43,338 nucleotides of DNA from a bacterium. Its GTDB lineage: Bacteria > Patescibacteriota > Saccharimonadia > Saccharimonadales > Saccharimonadaceae. The stretch is from contig JAUIGB010000006.1 of the NCBI GenBank assembly GCA_030429975.1, forward strand, positions 1-43,338, read 5' to 3'. The position numbers and the translations under genes are program-made. Below are positions 6,883-13,546 of this stretch, in pieces. How positions within the stretch are numbered: the first letter of the stretch is position 1; every line of letters begins with the position of its first letter. Under the pieces are notes generated by a model. The model saw only the letters and a program-made list of their open reading frames with translations. It was not told the origin of the DNA and made no database searches.

Positions 6883-6922
6883 TGATAAAATATACATAGT
6901 TTGGTACCTACAAATCCGGAGG
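6883..6922 (+). promoter_or_regulatory. Extended -10 and SD of the GC-rich gene at 6928
   Basis: TG-A-TAAAAT (6883-6891) is an extended -10; the SD GGAGG (6918-6922) lies 5 nt before the ATG at 6928. The leader is about 30 nt, unlike the leaderless genes nearby. Confidence 0.65.
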
Positions 6923-6927
6923 TCGTG

Positions 6928-7401
6928 ATGACTACCCAAACCAGCCAGCAATTGCGCTGGATATCAGACGGCAAGACAAACGGCGCCGTCTTTACCTGGG
7001 CCGAGAGTGAGCTTCGCAAGCTCGCTCCGCTCGCGATCGAAGCCTACCAGCGACAGATGCGCGATCGATTCCCGCTCTCACACGAAGAGGTCGAACGCCG
7101 GCGTGCACACAACGACTGGCTGAAGACTCCGCCCGCGATCGTGCGTAAGGAAATCCTGCTGAGGATCTCGTTGAACATCCAGAACCCCATGTTGGATGCC
7201 TACACGAGTCGTGGCGAGGATTGCGACGACGCATATCAGGTGGTCATGTTCGACACCGTGGAGTCGACTCTGCGCCGTGACAATGATTACGACGCCGACT
7301 TGCGAGACGCAACAATCGCGGTTCTGCCGGAGGTCTGGAGTGAAATCGGTCGAGAGATCGACGAGCTGGTCGCCAACTTGCCCCGCGCCTACAGCGAGTG
7401 A
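6928..7401 (+). CDS. GC-rich unknown protein, 157 aa
   Basis: No family is recognised. This soluble, mostly helical, charged protein contains stretches such as WAESELRKLAPLAIEAYQ and EEVERRRAHNDWLK and ends in an acidic helix. The start is the ATG with GGAGG 5 nt upstream. Codon use is clearly GC-rich and C-ending against AT-richer neighbours, and the gene has its own extended -10 and a 15-bp perfect terminator stem, so it is an isolated single-gene unit. Its build (promoter, leader, SD, gene, strong hairpin) matches the other GC-rich genes of this window. Confidence 0.75.
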   Translation: MTTQTSQQLRWISDGKTNGAVFTWAESELRKLAPLAIEAYQRQMRDRFPLSHEEVERRRAHNDWLKTPPAIVRKEILLRISLNIQNPMLDAYTSRGEDCDDAYQVVMFDTVESTLRRDNDYDADLRDATIAVLPEVWSEIGREIDELVANLPRAYSE

Positions 7402-7408
7402 TGTTCTA

Positions 7409-7449
7409 GAAAGAACCCCGCGCTGACTGGCGCGGGGTTCTTTCTTTTT
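7409..7449 (+). terminator. Very strong intrinsic terminator
   Basis: GAAAGAACCCCGCGC pairs perfectly over 15 bp with GCGCGGGGTTCTTTC across a 6-nt loop and is followed by TTTTT. It starts 7 nt after the stop at 7401 and probably also serves the convergent gene at 7448. Confidence 0.93.
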
Positions 7450-7816
7450 ATTTCTCGTTACTTAAGTTTTCGGACTGTTGTTCGCGCCGCTCCACGATAC
7501 CGTGGACCTTTTCTAATCGCGCGCGTAACTGAGCGGCCAGCTCAATATCACCCCGCTCGCGAGCTTCATCTATCCTAGTTGTCAATTCTTCTATCTCTGG
7601 TTGCCTCCGCTCTATGCTAGAATCGACGCCCTGTATTTGTGCTTCTCGGCGCGCTATAACCTCGGCTCGCTGGATTACGGTATCGCCACCTCGGCCCTGA
7701 TTGTGCATAGCCATCACTTGGTCATCGGTCAGCTCTGTTAGATTAAAAGGCTCGTCACTACCGACGGTATCGTGCCATTTATCCGTGTCTATTTCTTCGG
7801 AACGTTCGTAGTTCAT
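7448..7816 (-). CDS. Coiled-coil protein with a UVR-like motif
   Basis: This 122-aa protein has an acidic N-terminal half and a C-terminal helical hairpin. The segment IDEARERGDIELAAQLRARL resembles the UVR motif that joins UvrB to UvrC and also occurs in McsA and some Clp proteins. No other domain is seen, so it may be a small adaptor (inference). The ATG at 7816 is preferred to one 18 nt upstream because TATAAT ends exactly 6 nt before it with no SD, the leaderless pattern. It is transcribed towards the terminator at 7409. Confidence 0.7.
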   Translation of the reverse strand: MNYERSEEIDTDKWHDTVGSDEPFNLTELTDDQVMAMHNQGRGGDTVIQRAEVIARREAQIQGVDSSIERRQPEIEELTTRIDEARERGDIELAAQLRARLEKVHGIVERREQQSENLSNEK

Positions 7817-7844
7817 ATCATCATTATATAACACCCGGGCGGAC

Positions 7845-7875
7845 CAAAAACCCCCGCATTTCTATATGCGAGGGT
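7845..7875 (-). terminator. Intrinsic terminator for the minus strand
   Basis: On the minus strand ACCCTCGCAT pairs (one mismatch) with ATGCGGGGGT and is followed by TTTTTGG. It lies downstream of the small gene at 8015 and upstream of the promoter at 7823. Confidence 0.75.
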
Positions 7876-7964
7876 AATTTGGCACCTGTTTGTTTGTAGT
7901 TACATAGTAGCACCAACAAAGACCAAACCGCAAGTGCTTATCGGTGTATTTCGTACCATAAAAT

Positions 7965-7994
7965 GCAAACCGCCCCCAGGTGGAGGCGATTTGC
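7965..7994 (-). terminator. Hairpin 3' of the 68-aa gene
   Basis: GCAAACCGCC and GGCGATTTGC form a 10-bp stem with one mismatch, about 20 nt past the stop at 8015; the minus strand continues ATTTTAT. It may be a weak terminator or RNA 3'-end hairpin, with the one at 7845 as back-up. Confidence 0.55.
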
Positions 7995-8014
7995 GAAGTA
8001 TATACCAGTAGGTA

Positions 8015-8221
8015 TTATTTCTTCTTTGAGATGGTTAGGAAACCGTTTCGTGGGTTTTCCTTTACTACTCGATCCTCTGGAAGATCAGTAGGTTCACCCT
8101 TTTCGTTCTTTTCTACCTTTGCGAAAAAGTAGATAGTCTGTGGCTTGCCGCCACGAAGAGTAACTGTTGTTTTGTGTAGGTAGTATGTAACACCTTTAGA
8201 GTTGGTGTGCTTGTAAGCCAT
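8015..8221 (-). CDS. Small conserved-looking basic protein, 68 aa
   Basis: The function is unknown. The sequence is beta-rich and basic: MAYKHTNSKGVTYYLHK, LRGGKPQTIYFFAKVE, then RVVKENPRNGFLTISKKK. I have the impression of similar short proteins in other Saccharibacteria, but this could not be checked. The SD AAAGGAGGT is near perfect, and the promoter TTGACA (8280-8285)/17 bp/TAATCT (8257-8262) is good, so it is probably highly expressed. It is monocistronic, with hairpins at 7965 and 7845 downstream. A small nucleic-acid-binding protein is possible from its charge, but nothing more specific is visible. Confidence 0.85.
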   Translation of the reverse strand: MAYKHTNSKGVTYYLHKTTVTLRGGKPQTIYFFAKVEKNEKGEPTDLPEDRVVKENPRNGFLTISKKK

Positions 8222-8256
8222 TGGTCTTATACCTCCTTTAATGCTATACAGGTGTT

Positions 8257-8285
8257 AGATTACAGGGTCACGAGGCCCGTGTCAA
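8257..8285 (-). promoter_or_regulatory. Promoter of the 68-aa gene
   Basis: On the minus strand TTGACA, a 17-bp spacer and TAATCT. The leader of about 28 nt carries the AAAGGAGGT SD. Confidence 0.65.
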
Positions 8286-8287
8286 CA

Positions 8288-8461
8288 CCTAGGGACTAGT
8301 TTGCGCCCCTCCGTTGAAGGTGAATTTCCAACAGCCGGCTAATTTTACATCTGTTTTCTTGAGACAAAAACGTAGCAATACGCTACGTTGCGAAGCAAAA
8401 AACAGATGTAAAATGCCAGACCTGAAAATTGTAGCTAACGGAGAGGCGCAAACTAGTCCTA
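8288..8461. repeat. Nested 165-bp inverted repeat (structured RNA or MITE-like element)
   Basis: There are three nested stems. The outer stem, 8295-8315 with 8437-8457, is 21 bp with one mismatch (starting ACTAGTTTGCGCC). The inner stem, 8342-8357 with 8399-8414, is 16 bp and perfect (starting ATTTTACATCTG). The apical stem, 8369-8376 with 8382-8389, is 8 bp (AACGTAGC/GCTACGTT). Between the outer and inner stems is an unpaired bubble of about 22-26 nt per side. CCTA flanks both ends, and the stop codon of the upstream gene lies at its edge. No U-tract follows. A 6S-like RNA, a 3'-UTR structure or a MITE with 21-bp terminal repeats are all possible. Confidence 0.8.
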
Positions 8462-9094
8462 CCCCCGATTGCTGATTTTGAGTATCAGTTTTAGTACTAT
8501 TATCCCTATAAAACGGGCAACTATCATTACGATGATTAGGATGCATATCAGTACCGACCAGCCCGCGAAATCATTAGACCAAAGAGGTGAAGCAAAGCTA
8601 TGACTATAGGCGGCTGTCTTCGGTAATTTCACCGTTGACCGTAGCTCACCCGACGGTCCATATCTTTCCAGATAGTCCACGGTGCACTGTAAATAGGCAT
8701 GGGAGTAGCTAGAGAATCGTGGCGCGCAAACATCTTGTGCCTTTTTGTATATGTTGCCATTTGCACTTTCAACTCCGCTGGCCTCGTTAATTATCTCCTG
8801 GCTATCACGGTTGTATTGATGCTCTAGATAGATGGTTCCCATGTTGGTGTTCATATGAGAAGTAACGTAGCGTTGCAAATCAAATAGGCGGCTTTTTATC
8901 TGGTCGGCGTCACCCTGTTGGTCGGCATTCAACACTGCTTCGCGCCTTTGTATCATGCCTATGTTATTTAGTCGTAGAAATGTGGCCGCCAAAAACCCAA
9001 ACAAAACCAACAGAATAATAAGCTGCCACGTCTTAACAGACTGCAACCTTTTGATACCGTGTTTTATACCTGTATTTTCTGCCACGAATCCCAC
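8459..9094 (-). CDS. Unknown membrane protein with an extracytoplasmic central domain
   Basis: This 211-aa protein has a membrane helix at about 25-42 (LIILLVLFGFLAATFL), a central polar domain with two Cys (C123 and C137) that could form a disulfide, and a second hydrophobic helix at about 178-203. This gives an in-out-in topology with about 130 residues outside. No family is recognised. The start is GTG at 9094; an extended -10 (TGCTATACT) lies 15 nt upstream and AAAGAG could act as SD. The stop codon falls at the edge of the nested inverted repeat at 8288, so the C-terminus may have been set by insertion of that element. Confidence 0.75.
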   Translation of the reverse strand: MGFVAENTGIKHGIKRLQSVKTWQLIILLVLFGFLAATFLRLNNIGMIQRREAVLNADQQGDADQIKSRLFDLQRYVTSHMNTNMGTIYLEHQYNRDSQEIINEASGVESANGNIYKKAQDVCAPRFSSYSHAYLQCTVDYLERYGPSGELRSTVKLPKTAAYSHSFASPLWSNDFAGWSVLICILIIVMIVARFIGIIVLKLILKISNRG

Positions 9095-9131
9095 CTATTG
9101 CTACTCTTTAGTATAGCATGAGCAATTATCG

Positions 9132-9137
9132 TATAAT
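9132..9137 (+). promoter_or_regulatory. -10 of murC
   Basis: TATAAT ends 8 nt before the ATG at 9146, leaving no room for an SD; the mRNA should be leaderless or have 1-2 leader bases. Confidence 0.6.
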
Positions 9138-9145
9138 TGGTATGT

Positions 9146-10396
9146 ATGAATATCTATTTTTGCGGAATTGGCGGCGTAGGAATCGGTCCATTAGCCGAGA
9201 TAGCATTTGATGCCGGCCACAATGTCTGGGGGTCTGACAAAAACGAAGGCATGGTTACGAAGCTACTAGAGGCCAGGGGTATCTCTGTCAGTTATGATCA
9301 GTCTGGTGACAACTTGCGCGCTATAAACGAACAACACCCTATCGATTGGTTCGTGTACACGGCAGGCATCACAGAAGAACATCCAGAACTAGTGACGGCA
9401 CTGTCAATGGGCATCAGAACATCCAAGCGCGATGAATTACTCAGCGAAATAGTCGAGCAAAAAGGCCTAAAATTGATAGGCATCACTGGAACCCACGGTA
9501 AAACCACTACCACTGCCATGATGATATGGACACTCAAACAATTGGGTATTCCTATTAGCTATTCTGTAGGCGCAACTATGCAGTTCGGACCTAGCGGCCA
9601 CTTTGATCCCGACAGCGAATATTTTGTATATGAATGCGACGAGTTCGATCGCAACTTCCTAAAGTTTCACCCGTATCTTTCAATAATTACTTCGATAGAT
9701 TACGACCATCCCGATATCTACGATTCATCCGAAGATTACACGAGAGCTTTTCGAAAATTCATCGACCAAAGCGCATGGACAATATTGTGGCGCAGTGATG
9801 CCGACAAGGTTGGTGATGTCAAAAACGGTTGGGTACTGGGTAATCATGATTCGGCGGATATCAGACTGGCGGGCCAACACAACCGCGACAACGCTAGCCA
9901 AGTCATAAAAGCTATCGAACGACTCGGTATCAAGGGCGATGCCGTCACCGCAATAAACAAGTTTCCCGGGGCAAACAGACGCTTCGAAAAGCTTGCAAAC
10001 AACCTGTACACCGATTACGGACATCATCCTATAGAGGTAGAGGCGACTTTGCAAATGGCAAAAGAAGTCGCGGAAAAGGTCGTGCTTGTTTATCAGCCCC
10101 ACCAAAACGTTCGCCAACACGAACTGCGCTCTCACTATACAAATTGCTTCGAACAGGCCGACAAAATATACTGGCTACCAACATATTTAACTCGCGAGGA
10201 TCCGGAATTACCCGTTCTGACCCCCAGTGACCTGATTGAAAACGTCACGAACAAGGATGACGTAATCATATCAGAGCTCGACGACAACCTGTGGCGTCAA
10301 ATCCAATCAGAGATTGATAATGGATCACTCGTGCTGGTTATGGGCGCCGGTTCAATCGATGACTGGGTTCGCAAGGAACTACGACAAAAAGCCTAG
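9146..10396 (+). CDS. murC: UDP-N-acetylmuramate--L-alanine ligase
   Basis: MurC adds L-alanine to UDP-MurNAc with ATP, the first peptide step of cytoplasmic peptidoglycan precursor synthesis. The 416-aa protein has GIGGVGIGPLAE at the N-terminus, the P-loop GITGTHGKTTTT, the central CDEFDRNFL segment (Mur ligase Glu/Asp region), DYDHPDIY, and C-terminal GHHPIEVEAT and YQPHQNVR. These fit MurC (or the close Mpl) and not MurD/E/F. ATG 9146 is chosen over a TTG 9 nt earlier because the -10 overlaps that TTG. It is slightly shorter than typical MurC (about 450-490 aa). It overlaps the convergent MazG gene by 4 bp. Confidence 0.9.
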   Translation: MNIYFCGIGGVGIGPLAEIAFDAGHNVWGSDKNEGMVTKLLEARGISVSYDQSGDNLRAINEQHPIDWFVYTAGITEEHPELVTALSMGIRTSKRDELLSEIVEQKGLKLIGITGTHGKTTTTAMMIWTLKQLGIPISYSVGATMQFGPSGHFDPDSEYFVYECDEFDRNFLKFHPYLSIITSIDYDHPDIYDSSEDYTRAFRKFIDQSAWTILWRSDADKVGDVKNGWVLGNHDSADIRLAGQHNRDNASQVIKAIERLGIKGDAVTAINKFPGANRRFEKLANNLYTDYGHHPIEVEATLQMAKEVAEKVVLVYQPHQNVRQHELRSHYTNCFEQADKIYWLPTYLTREDPELPVLTPSDLIENVTNKDDVIISELDDNLWRQIQSEIDNGSLVLVMGAGSIDDWVRKELRQKA

Positions 10397-10734
10397 CGAT
10401 TATCACCGCTACCGTGTAGCTTGCCTCTTTGTTGACGACTAGCTAGTTTATCTATATTTGCTTGGGCTACATCCTCTAGCGAGTAGCCAAGTAGATGTGA
10501 AACAGCGTTAACATACCAAAGCACGTCGCCAAGCTCCTTCATGATTTCTTTTTTATCTTCATCACTTAGGACACCTTGTTTATCACGCAATAGTTTTTTA
10601 AATTTACCCAGAACCTCTCCGCTCTCATCAGATAATCCCAAAATCTGACCCATCATTTGCGAGGTAATGTCGCCGTAGTCATACTGTGTTGTTAGTGTTG
10701 TTATAGCGCGCTTCGAATACTCATCAATATTCAT
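10393..10734 (-). CDS. MazG-like nucleotide pyrophosphohydrolase (MazG-I)
   Basis: This 113-aa all-alpha NTP-PPase carries the MazG metal-binding pattern: GLSDESGEVLGKFKK followed by EIMKELGDVLWYV. Such enzymes cleave (d)NTPs, including damaged ones and possibly ppGpp, to NMP and PPi. The start is ATG 10734 with SD AGGAGGG 5 nt upstream. It follows the wHTH-Nudix gene (30-bp gap), so it is probably the second gene of that operon. A second, different MazG-like gene (11525) starts the divergent operon. Confidence 0.88.
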   Translation of the reverse strand: MNIDEYSKRAITTLTTQYDYGDITSQMMGQILGLSDESGEVLGKFKKLLRDKQGVLSDEDKKEIMKELGDVLWYVNAVSHLLGYSLEDVAQANIDKLASRQQRGKLHGSGDNR

Positions 10735-10763
10735 GTCAGCCCTCCTGTTAGTTCTATCTAATA

Positions 10764-11435
10764 CTAACAATTGTGTTCGAATTCCTCAAAATAAAAGGGG
10801 TCACGAAAAAAAGTTCGGGTCATAATTTGTTCGACGCCGGGTGCCAAGTCCAATTGCATCAGTTTGTGCGGACGCATCCACTGCGTATGTTCGTTCGTCT
10901 CTATATTATCGCGATAAAAGGCGAACACATGGGCAAGCGTCAAGATAACCTGCTCGCCGTTCTGCGTAACACGAATATAGCAGTCACCGGCATGGCGCAT
11001 TTCTTGATCTACCACCCCCAATTTCTCCCGTGCCTCGCGCCGAGCAGCCATGTGCACATTGGCGTCATCATTGTGCAGCTTGCCGTTTGGCAGGTTCCAA
11101 CTGTCAATAAATGGTTGTTTCGTTCGTCGTTGCAACAAGATGTCGCCCTCACTGTTTTGGATGACGAACATGGTCACTATCTTTGGCTGATTTCTGACGA
11201 ATAGCTTATCTTCGTTTACTCTATCGACATAAATCAGTCCGGCAACATCAAGAGTATAGCCATCGTCAACCTTTTTGACCATCCCGCCTTTTAGTAGCTG
11301 GGTCAGATGATAGCTATATAAATTCGTGTCTACGCGAGGCGGTCGCATATCACGAAATCGAGCAGTTTTTTGATGCATCAATGTGCTCAAAATATTTTTT
11401 TGTATATTGTGTTTTACTACTGTTTGATCAATCAT
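10764..11435 (-). CDS. wHTH-Nudix protein (paralogue 1)
   Basis: This 223-aa two-domain protein has a winged-helix N-terminus at about 1-70 (helical segment, TNLYSYHLTQLLKGGMVKKV, then a beta wing) and a Nudix domain at about 80-200. The Nudix box GKLHNDDANVHMAARREAR runs on as EKLGV; it departs from GX5EX7REUXEEXGU at the first Glu (Asp) and has E-K in place of the second E-E. Activity may be altered, or the domain may act as a ligand sensor. The order is opposite to NrtR (Nudix then wHTH). The palindrome TTGAGTCAA sits 2 nt before the ATG, over the expected transcription start, which suggests autoregulation. The paralogue is at 24312. Confidence 0.85.
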   Translation of the reverse strand: MIDQTVVKHNIQKNILSTLMHQKTARFRDMRPPRVDTNLYSYHLTQLLKGGMVKKVDDGYTLDVAGLIYVDRVNEDKLFVRNQPKIVTMFVIQNSEGDILLQRRTKQPFIDSWNLPNGKLHNDDANVHMAARREAREKLGVVDQEMRHAGDCYIRVTQNGEQVILTLAHVFAFYRDNIETNEHTQWMRPHKLMQLDLAPGVEQIMTRTFFRDPFYFEEFEHNC

Positions 11436-11437
11436 TT

Positions 11438-11446
11438 TTGACTCAA
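11438..11446. promoter_or_regulatory. Candidate operator TTGACTCAA in the divergent promoter region
   Basis: A 9-bp palindrome lies between the -10 (TATATT on the minus strand) and the ATG of the wHTH-Nudix gene, facing the MazG-aaRS-CYTH operon. The same 9-mer occurs twice upstream of the second wHTH-Nudix gene (24196, 24226). A shared binding site for these two regulators is inferred. Confidence 0.5.
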
Positions 11447-11524
11447 AATATACTGTCTAGATGTTTATATGGTATCACGTTACGATGAAAATGTGATAGA
11501 AATCCACACGGAAAGGAATAGGGT

Positions 11525-11797
11525 TTGGCAAAGGAAAAACAACCAACAAATATTGGGTATCATCTGACCGAGATCCCCAAAGGCCAAGTGGGAGAATCTA
11601 GCAAAATATTGGAGGAGGTATTAGAGCTACAGGACGCCGAACAACAAGACGCGAAAATCATGCAACTAGTTGAACTTTCGGACATAATCGGTTCAATCGC
11701 CCTATACATGGAAAAGCACCATCCATCGACCACGATTGACGACTTAATAATAATGGCGCGTATAACGAGGAGGGCTTTTGAAAATGGCAGACGTTAA
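11525..11797 (+). CDS. MazG-like protein (MazG-II)
   Basis: This 90-aa protein has the phage/archaeal-type MazG-like pattern: an ESSKILEEVLELQDAEQQD helix carrying E-E-x-x-E and then ELSDIIGSI. A short NTP pyrophosphohydrolase is inferred; family members bind Mg through these acids. The start is TTG with AAAGGA about 8 nt upstream; no alternative ATG precedes the conserved part. It is the first gene of a three-gene operon and overlaps the next gene by 14 bp. Confidence 0.8.
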   Translation: MAKEKQPTNIGYHLTEIPKGQVGESSKILEEVLELQDAEQQDAKIMQLVELSDIIGSIALYMEKHHPSTTIDDLIIMARITRRAFENGRR

Positions 11798-12371
11798 AAA
11801 CCATAGGCCTCAATTTATAGATTATCGTAAGATTTCGGAGGCATTAGACTACTATGAATCTCGGGGATACGAGTACATGGAGGTGCCTTGGGTTATTGAC
11901 CATAAATCTACCGAGATAACATTACCAGCAGGCCGTGAAGCTACTGCACTACAATATGGTGATTTGGTCGGCAGTGCCGAGCAGAGCTTCATCGAACTAA
12001 TGCGTCGTGGCGAAACTATACTAAAAGCCTGCGCTGTTACCCCGTGTTTTCGTATCGAGGATAGTTATGATGACCTACACTATCCGTACTTTTTAAAATG
12101 CGAGTTAATTGATACTGATGCAACCGACGAGAACTTGCACCAAATGATAGACGACGCCAGTGCTTTCTTTTCGCAGTATACAGAGGTCGATATAGAGGAA
12201 ACAGAGCCTGACGCATACGATATAGTCGACCGCAAAATGCGAATAGAGTTGGGCTCATACGGTATCCGTAACTGTGAGGGTAAGCGGTTCATATACGGGA
12301 CCGGCGTTGCACTACCTCGTCTGACTTCAGTTCTAGAAAGAAATCGTGATAATATACAGGTTAATACATGA
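11784..12371 (+). CDS. Stand-alone class II aminoacyl-tRNA-synthetase-like catalytic core
   Basis: This 195-aa protein looks like a bare class II aaRS core. LVGSAEQSFIELM (61-73) matches the 'TxE' substrate loop of Ser/Thr/ProRS; AVTPCFRIE (84-92) and the following HYPYFLKCELI match motif 2 (fRxE ... F); YGTGVALPRLTSVLER (171-186) matches motif 3 (G-x-G ... R). There is no anticodon-binding or editing domain and no motif-1 dimer interface that I can see. Such orphan cores (HisZ, AsnA, PoxA, BirA-like) make aminoacyl or acyl adenylates for uses other than translation. ATG 11784 has GAGGAGGG upstream. It overlaps the next gene as ATGA. Confidence 0.72.
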   Translation: MADVKNHRPQFIDYRKISEALDYYESRGYEYMEVPWVIDHKSTEITLPAGREATALQYGDLVGSAEQSFIELMRRGETILKACAVTPCFRIEDSYDDLHYPYFLKCELIDTDATDENLHQMIDDASAFFSQYTEVDIEETEPDAYDIVDRKMRIELGSYGIRNCEGKRFIYGTGVALPRLTSVLERNRDNIQVNT

Positions 12372-13546
12372 CAGAAAAAACACCACACATCGATGATTAT
12401 GTTCATGATGACTATGCCCAAATCGAGAGAAAATACATTCCAGACAGCGATGCCCGTGATCTGTTGAATGATACTTTTACAGATAATCGTACGCGCATAA
12501 CCCAACTGCAACTGAGTCATACTTCGGAACCATACAATTTATGTATGCGCAAACATACCCCCGAGGGTAAACCACCGGATTTTCGCGTAGAAATAAAAAA
12601 CGTGGGAATGATGAGCGAAGATGGGTGGCGACGTATGCAGATACCGGCCGACATAGACCGAGAGCTTTTTGAACAGTACGAGGATCAAGATGTTCCAGTC
12701 GTTAAAAAATGGCGCGCATATCCGCTAGACAACCGTGATGTACATATTGATTTCTTTGACAACGGACACGTCCACGCCAAAAGCCGCAATCCCAAATCCT
12801 GGACACAATTCATTCGTTCGTACGATCTGTCAGAAAACTTTGCAGATATCACTGGTAATCCCCTTTCCAGTAGCGAATGGTACGCGCATAACGATTACAA
12901 GCGAAGCCATGGTGGACGCGAGATATTGGCGCCACGCACCAATCCGTCGGTTGACCATGCTATATCTGAAATACATGCATGGCGCTCTATACATAATGAA
13001 AAGCCTATCATACAAGTTAGTGGCAGATCTGGATCGGGCAAAACGTATTTTGCACATCTAATAAAGCAAGAATTGTCGAATGGCAGTAATCCACTACAAG
13101 CAATAGTGCTATCAACCGACGAATATAATCGAGGGCGCACCGAGCTCTACAAGCGTGGCGGTGGAACCTGGCATAATTACGATGCCGACGAAGTATGGGA
13201 CACGCTTGAATTTGGGCACGACATGCAGCGATTGCGTTCCGGAGAATCAATCCCCAAAATATATTTTAACTATGATACCGAGGAAAGAGAGATAGTTGGC
13301 ACGATTAATCCAGATGAATATGACGTTATTGTTTACGAGGGCGTAAAATCCCACAGCCCCGATCTGCATGGACTAGCCGACCTGACCTACGAGGTCCCGA
13401 CGCCACTGGCAACATCGCTCGGCCGACGTATTGTGCGCGACCTTATGACCCGCCCGCGTTTTGCGGATCCAAAAGCAAATCTAACTTATTATCTTACATA
13501 CGCCGAGCCTGAATATAGCAGACTATACCTACCTAGCTCCAGTTAA
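12368..13546 (+). CDS. CYTH (triphosphate tunnel) - uridine-kinase-like fusion
   Basis: This 392-aa fusion has an N-terminal CYTH domain at about 15-145: it opens with QIERKY (the ExExK signature with Gln first), then alternating basic and acidic strands and KKWRAYPL...HIDFF. The C-terminal P-loop kinase at about 210-390 has IIQVSGRSGSGKT (Walker A), VLSTDEYNRG as in uridine kinase/PRK, and DVIVYEG. CYTH enzymes hydrolyse triphosphates or act as adenylate cyclase or thiamine triphosphatase. Plant TTM1/2 carry the same two domains in the opposite order. Translation is coupled (ATGA) to the aaRS-like gene. The substrate is unknown. Confidence 0.8.
   Translation: MTEKTPHIDDYVHDDYAQIERKYIPDSDARDLLNDTFTDNRTRITQLQLSHTSEPYNLCMRKHTPEGKPPDFRVEIKNVGMMSEDGWRRMQIPADIDRELFEQYEDQDVPVVKKWRAYPLDNRDVHIDFFDNGHVHAKSRNPKSWTQFIRSYDLSENFADITGNPLSSSEWYAHNDYKRSHGGREILAPRTNPSVDHAISEIHAWRSIHNEKPIIQVSGRSGSGKTYFAHLIKQELSNGSNPLQAIVLSTDEYNRGRTELYKRGGGTWHNYDADEVWDTLEFGHDMQRLRSGESIPKIYFNYDTEEREIVGTINPDEYDVIVYEGVKSHSPDLHGLADLTYEVPTPLATSLGRRIVRDLMTRPRFADPKANLTYYLTYAEPEYSRLYLPSSS

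Noticed and set aside
8295-8457. Simple intrinsic terminator for the gene at 8459
   Set aside because: No T run follows the stem on either strand, and the nested stems are far longer than needed.
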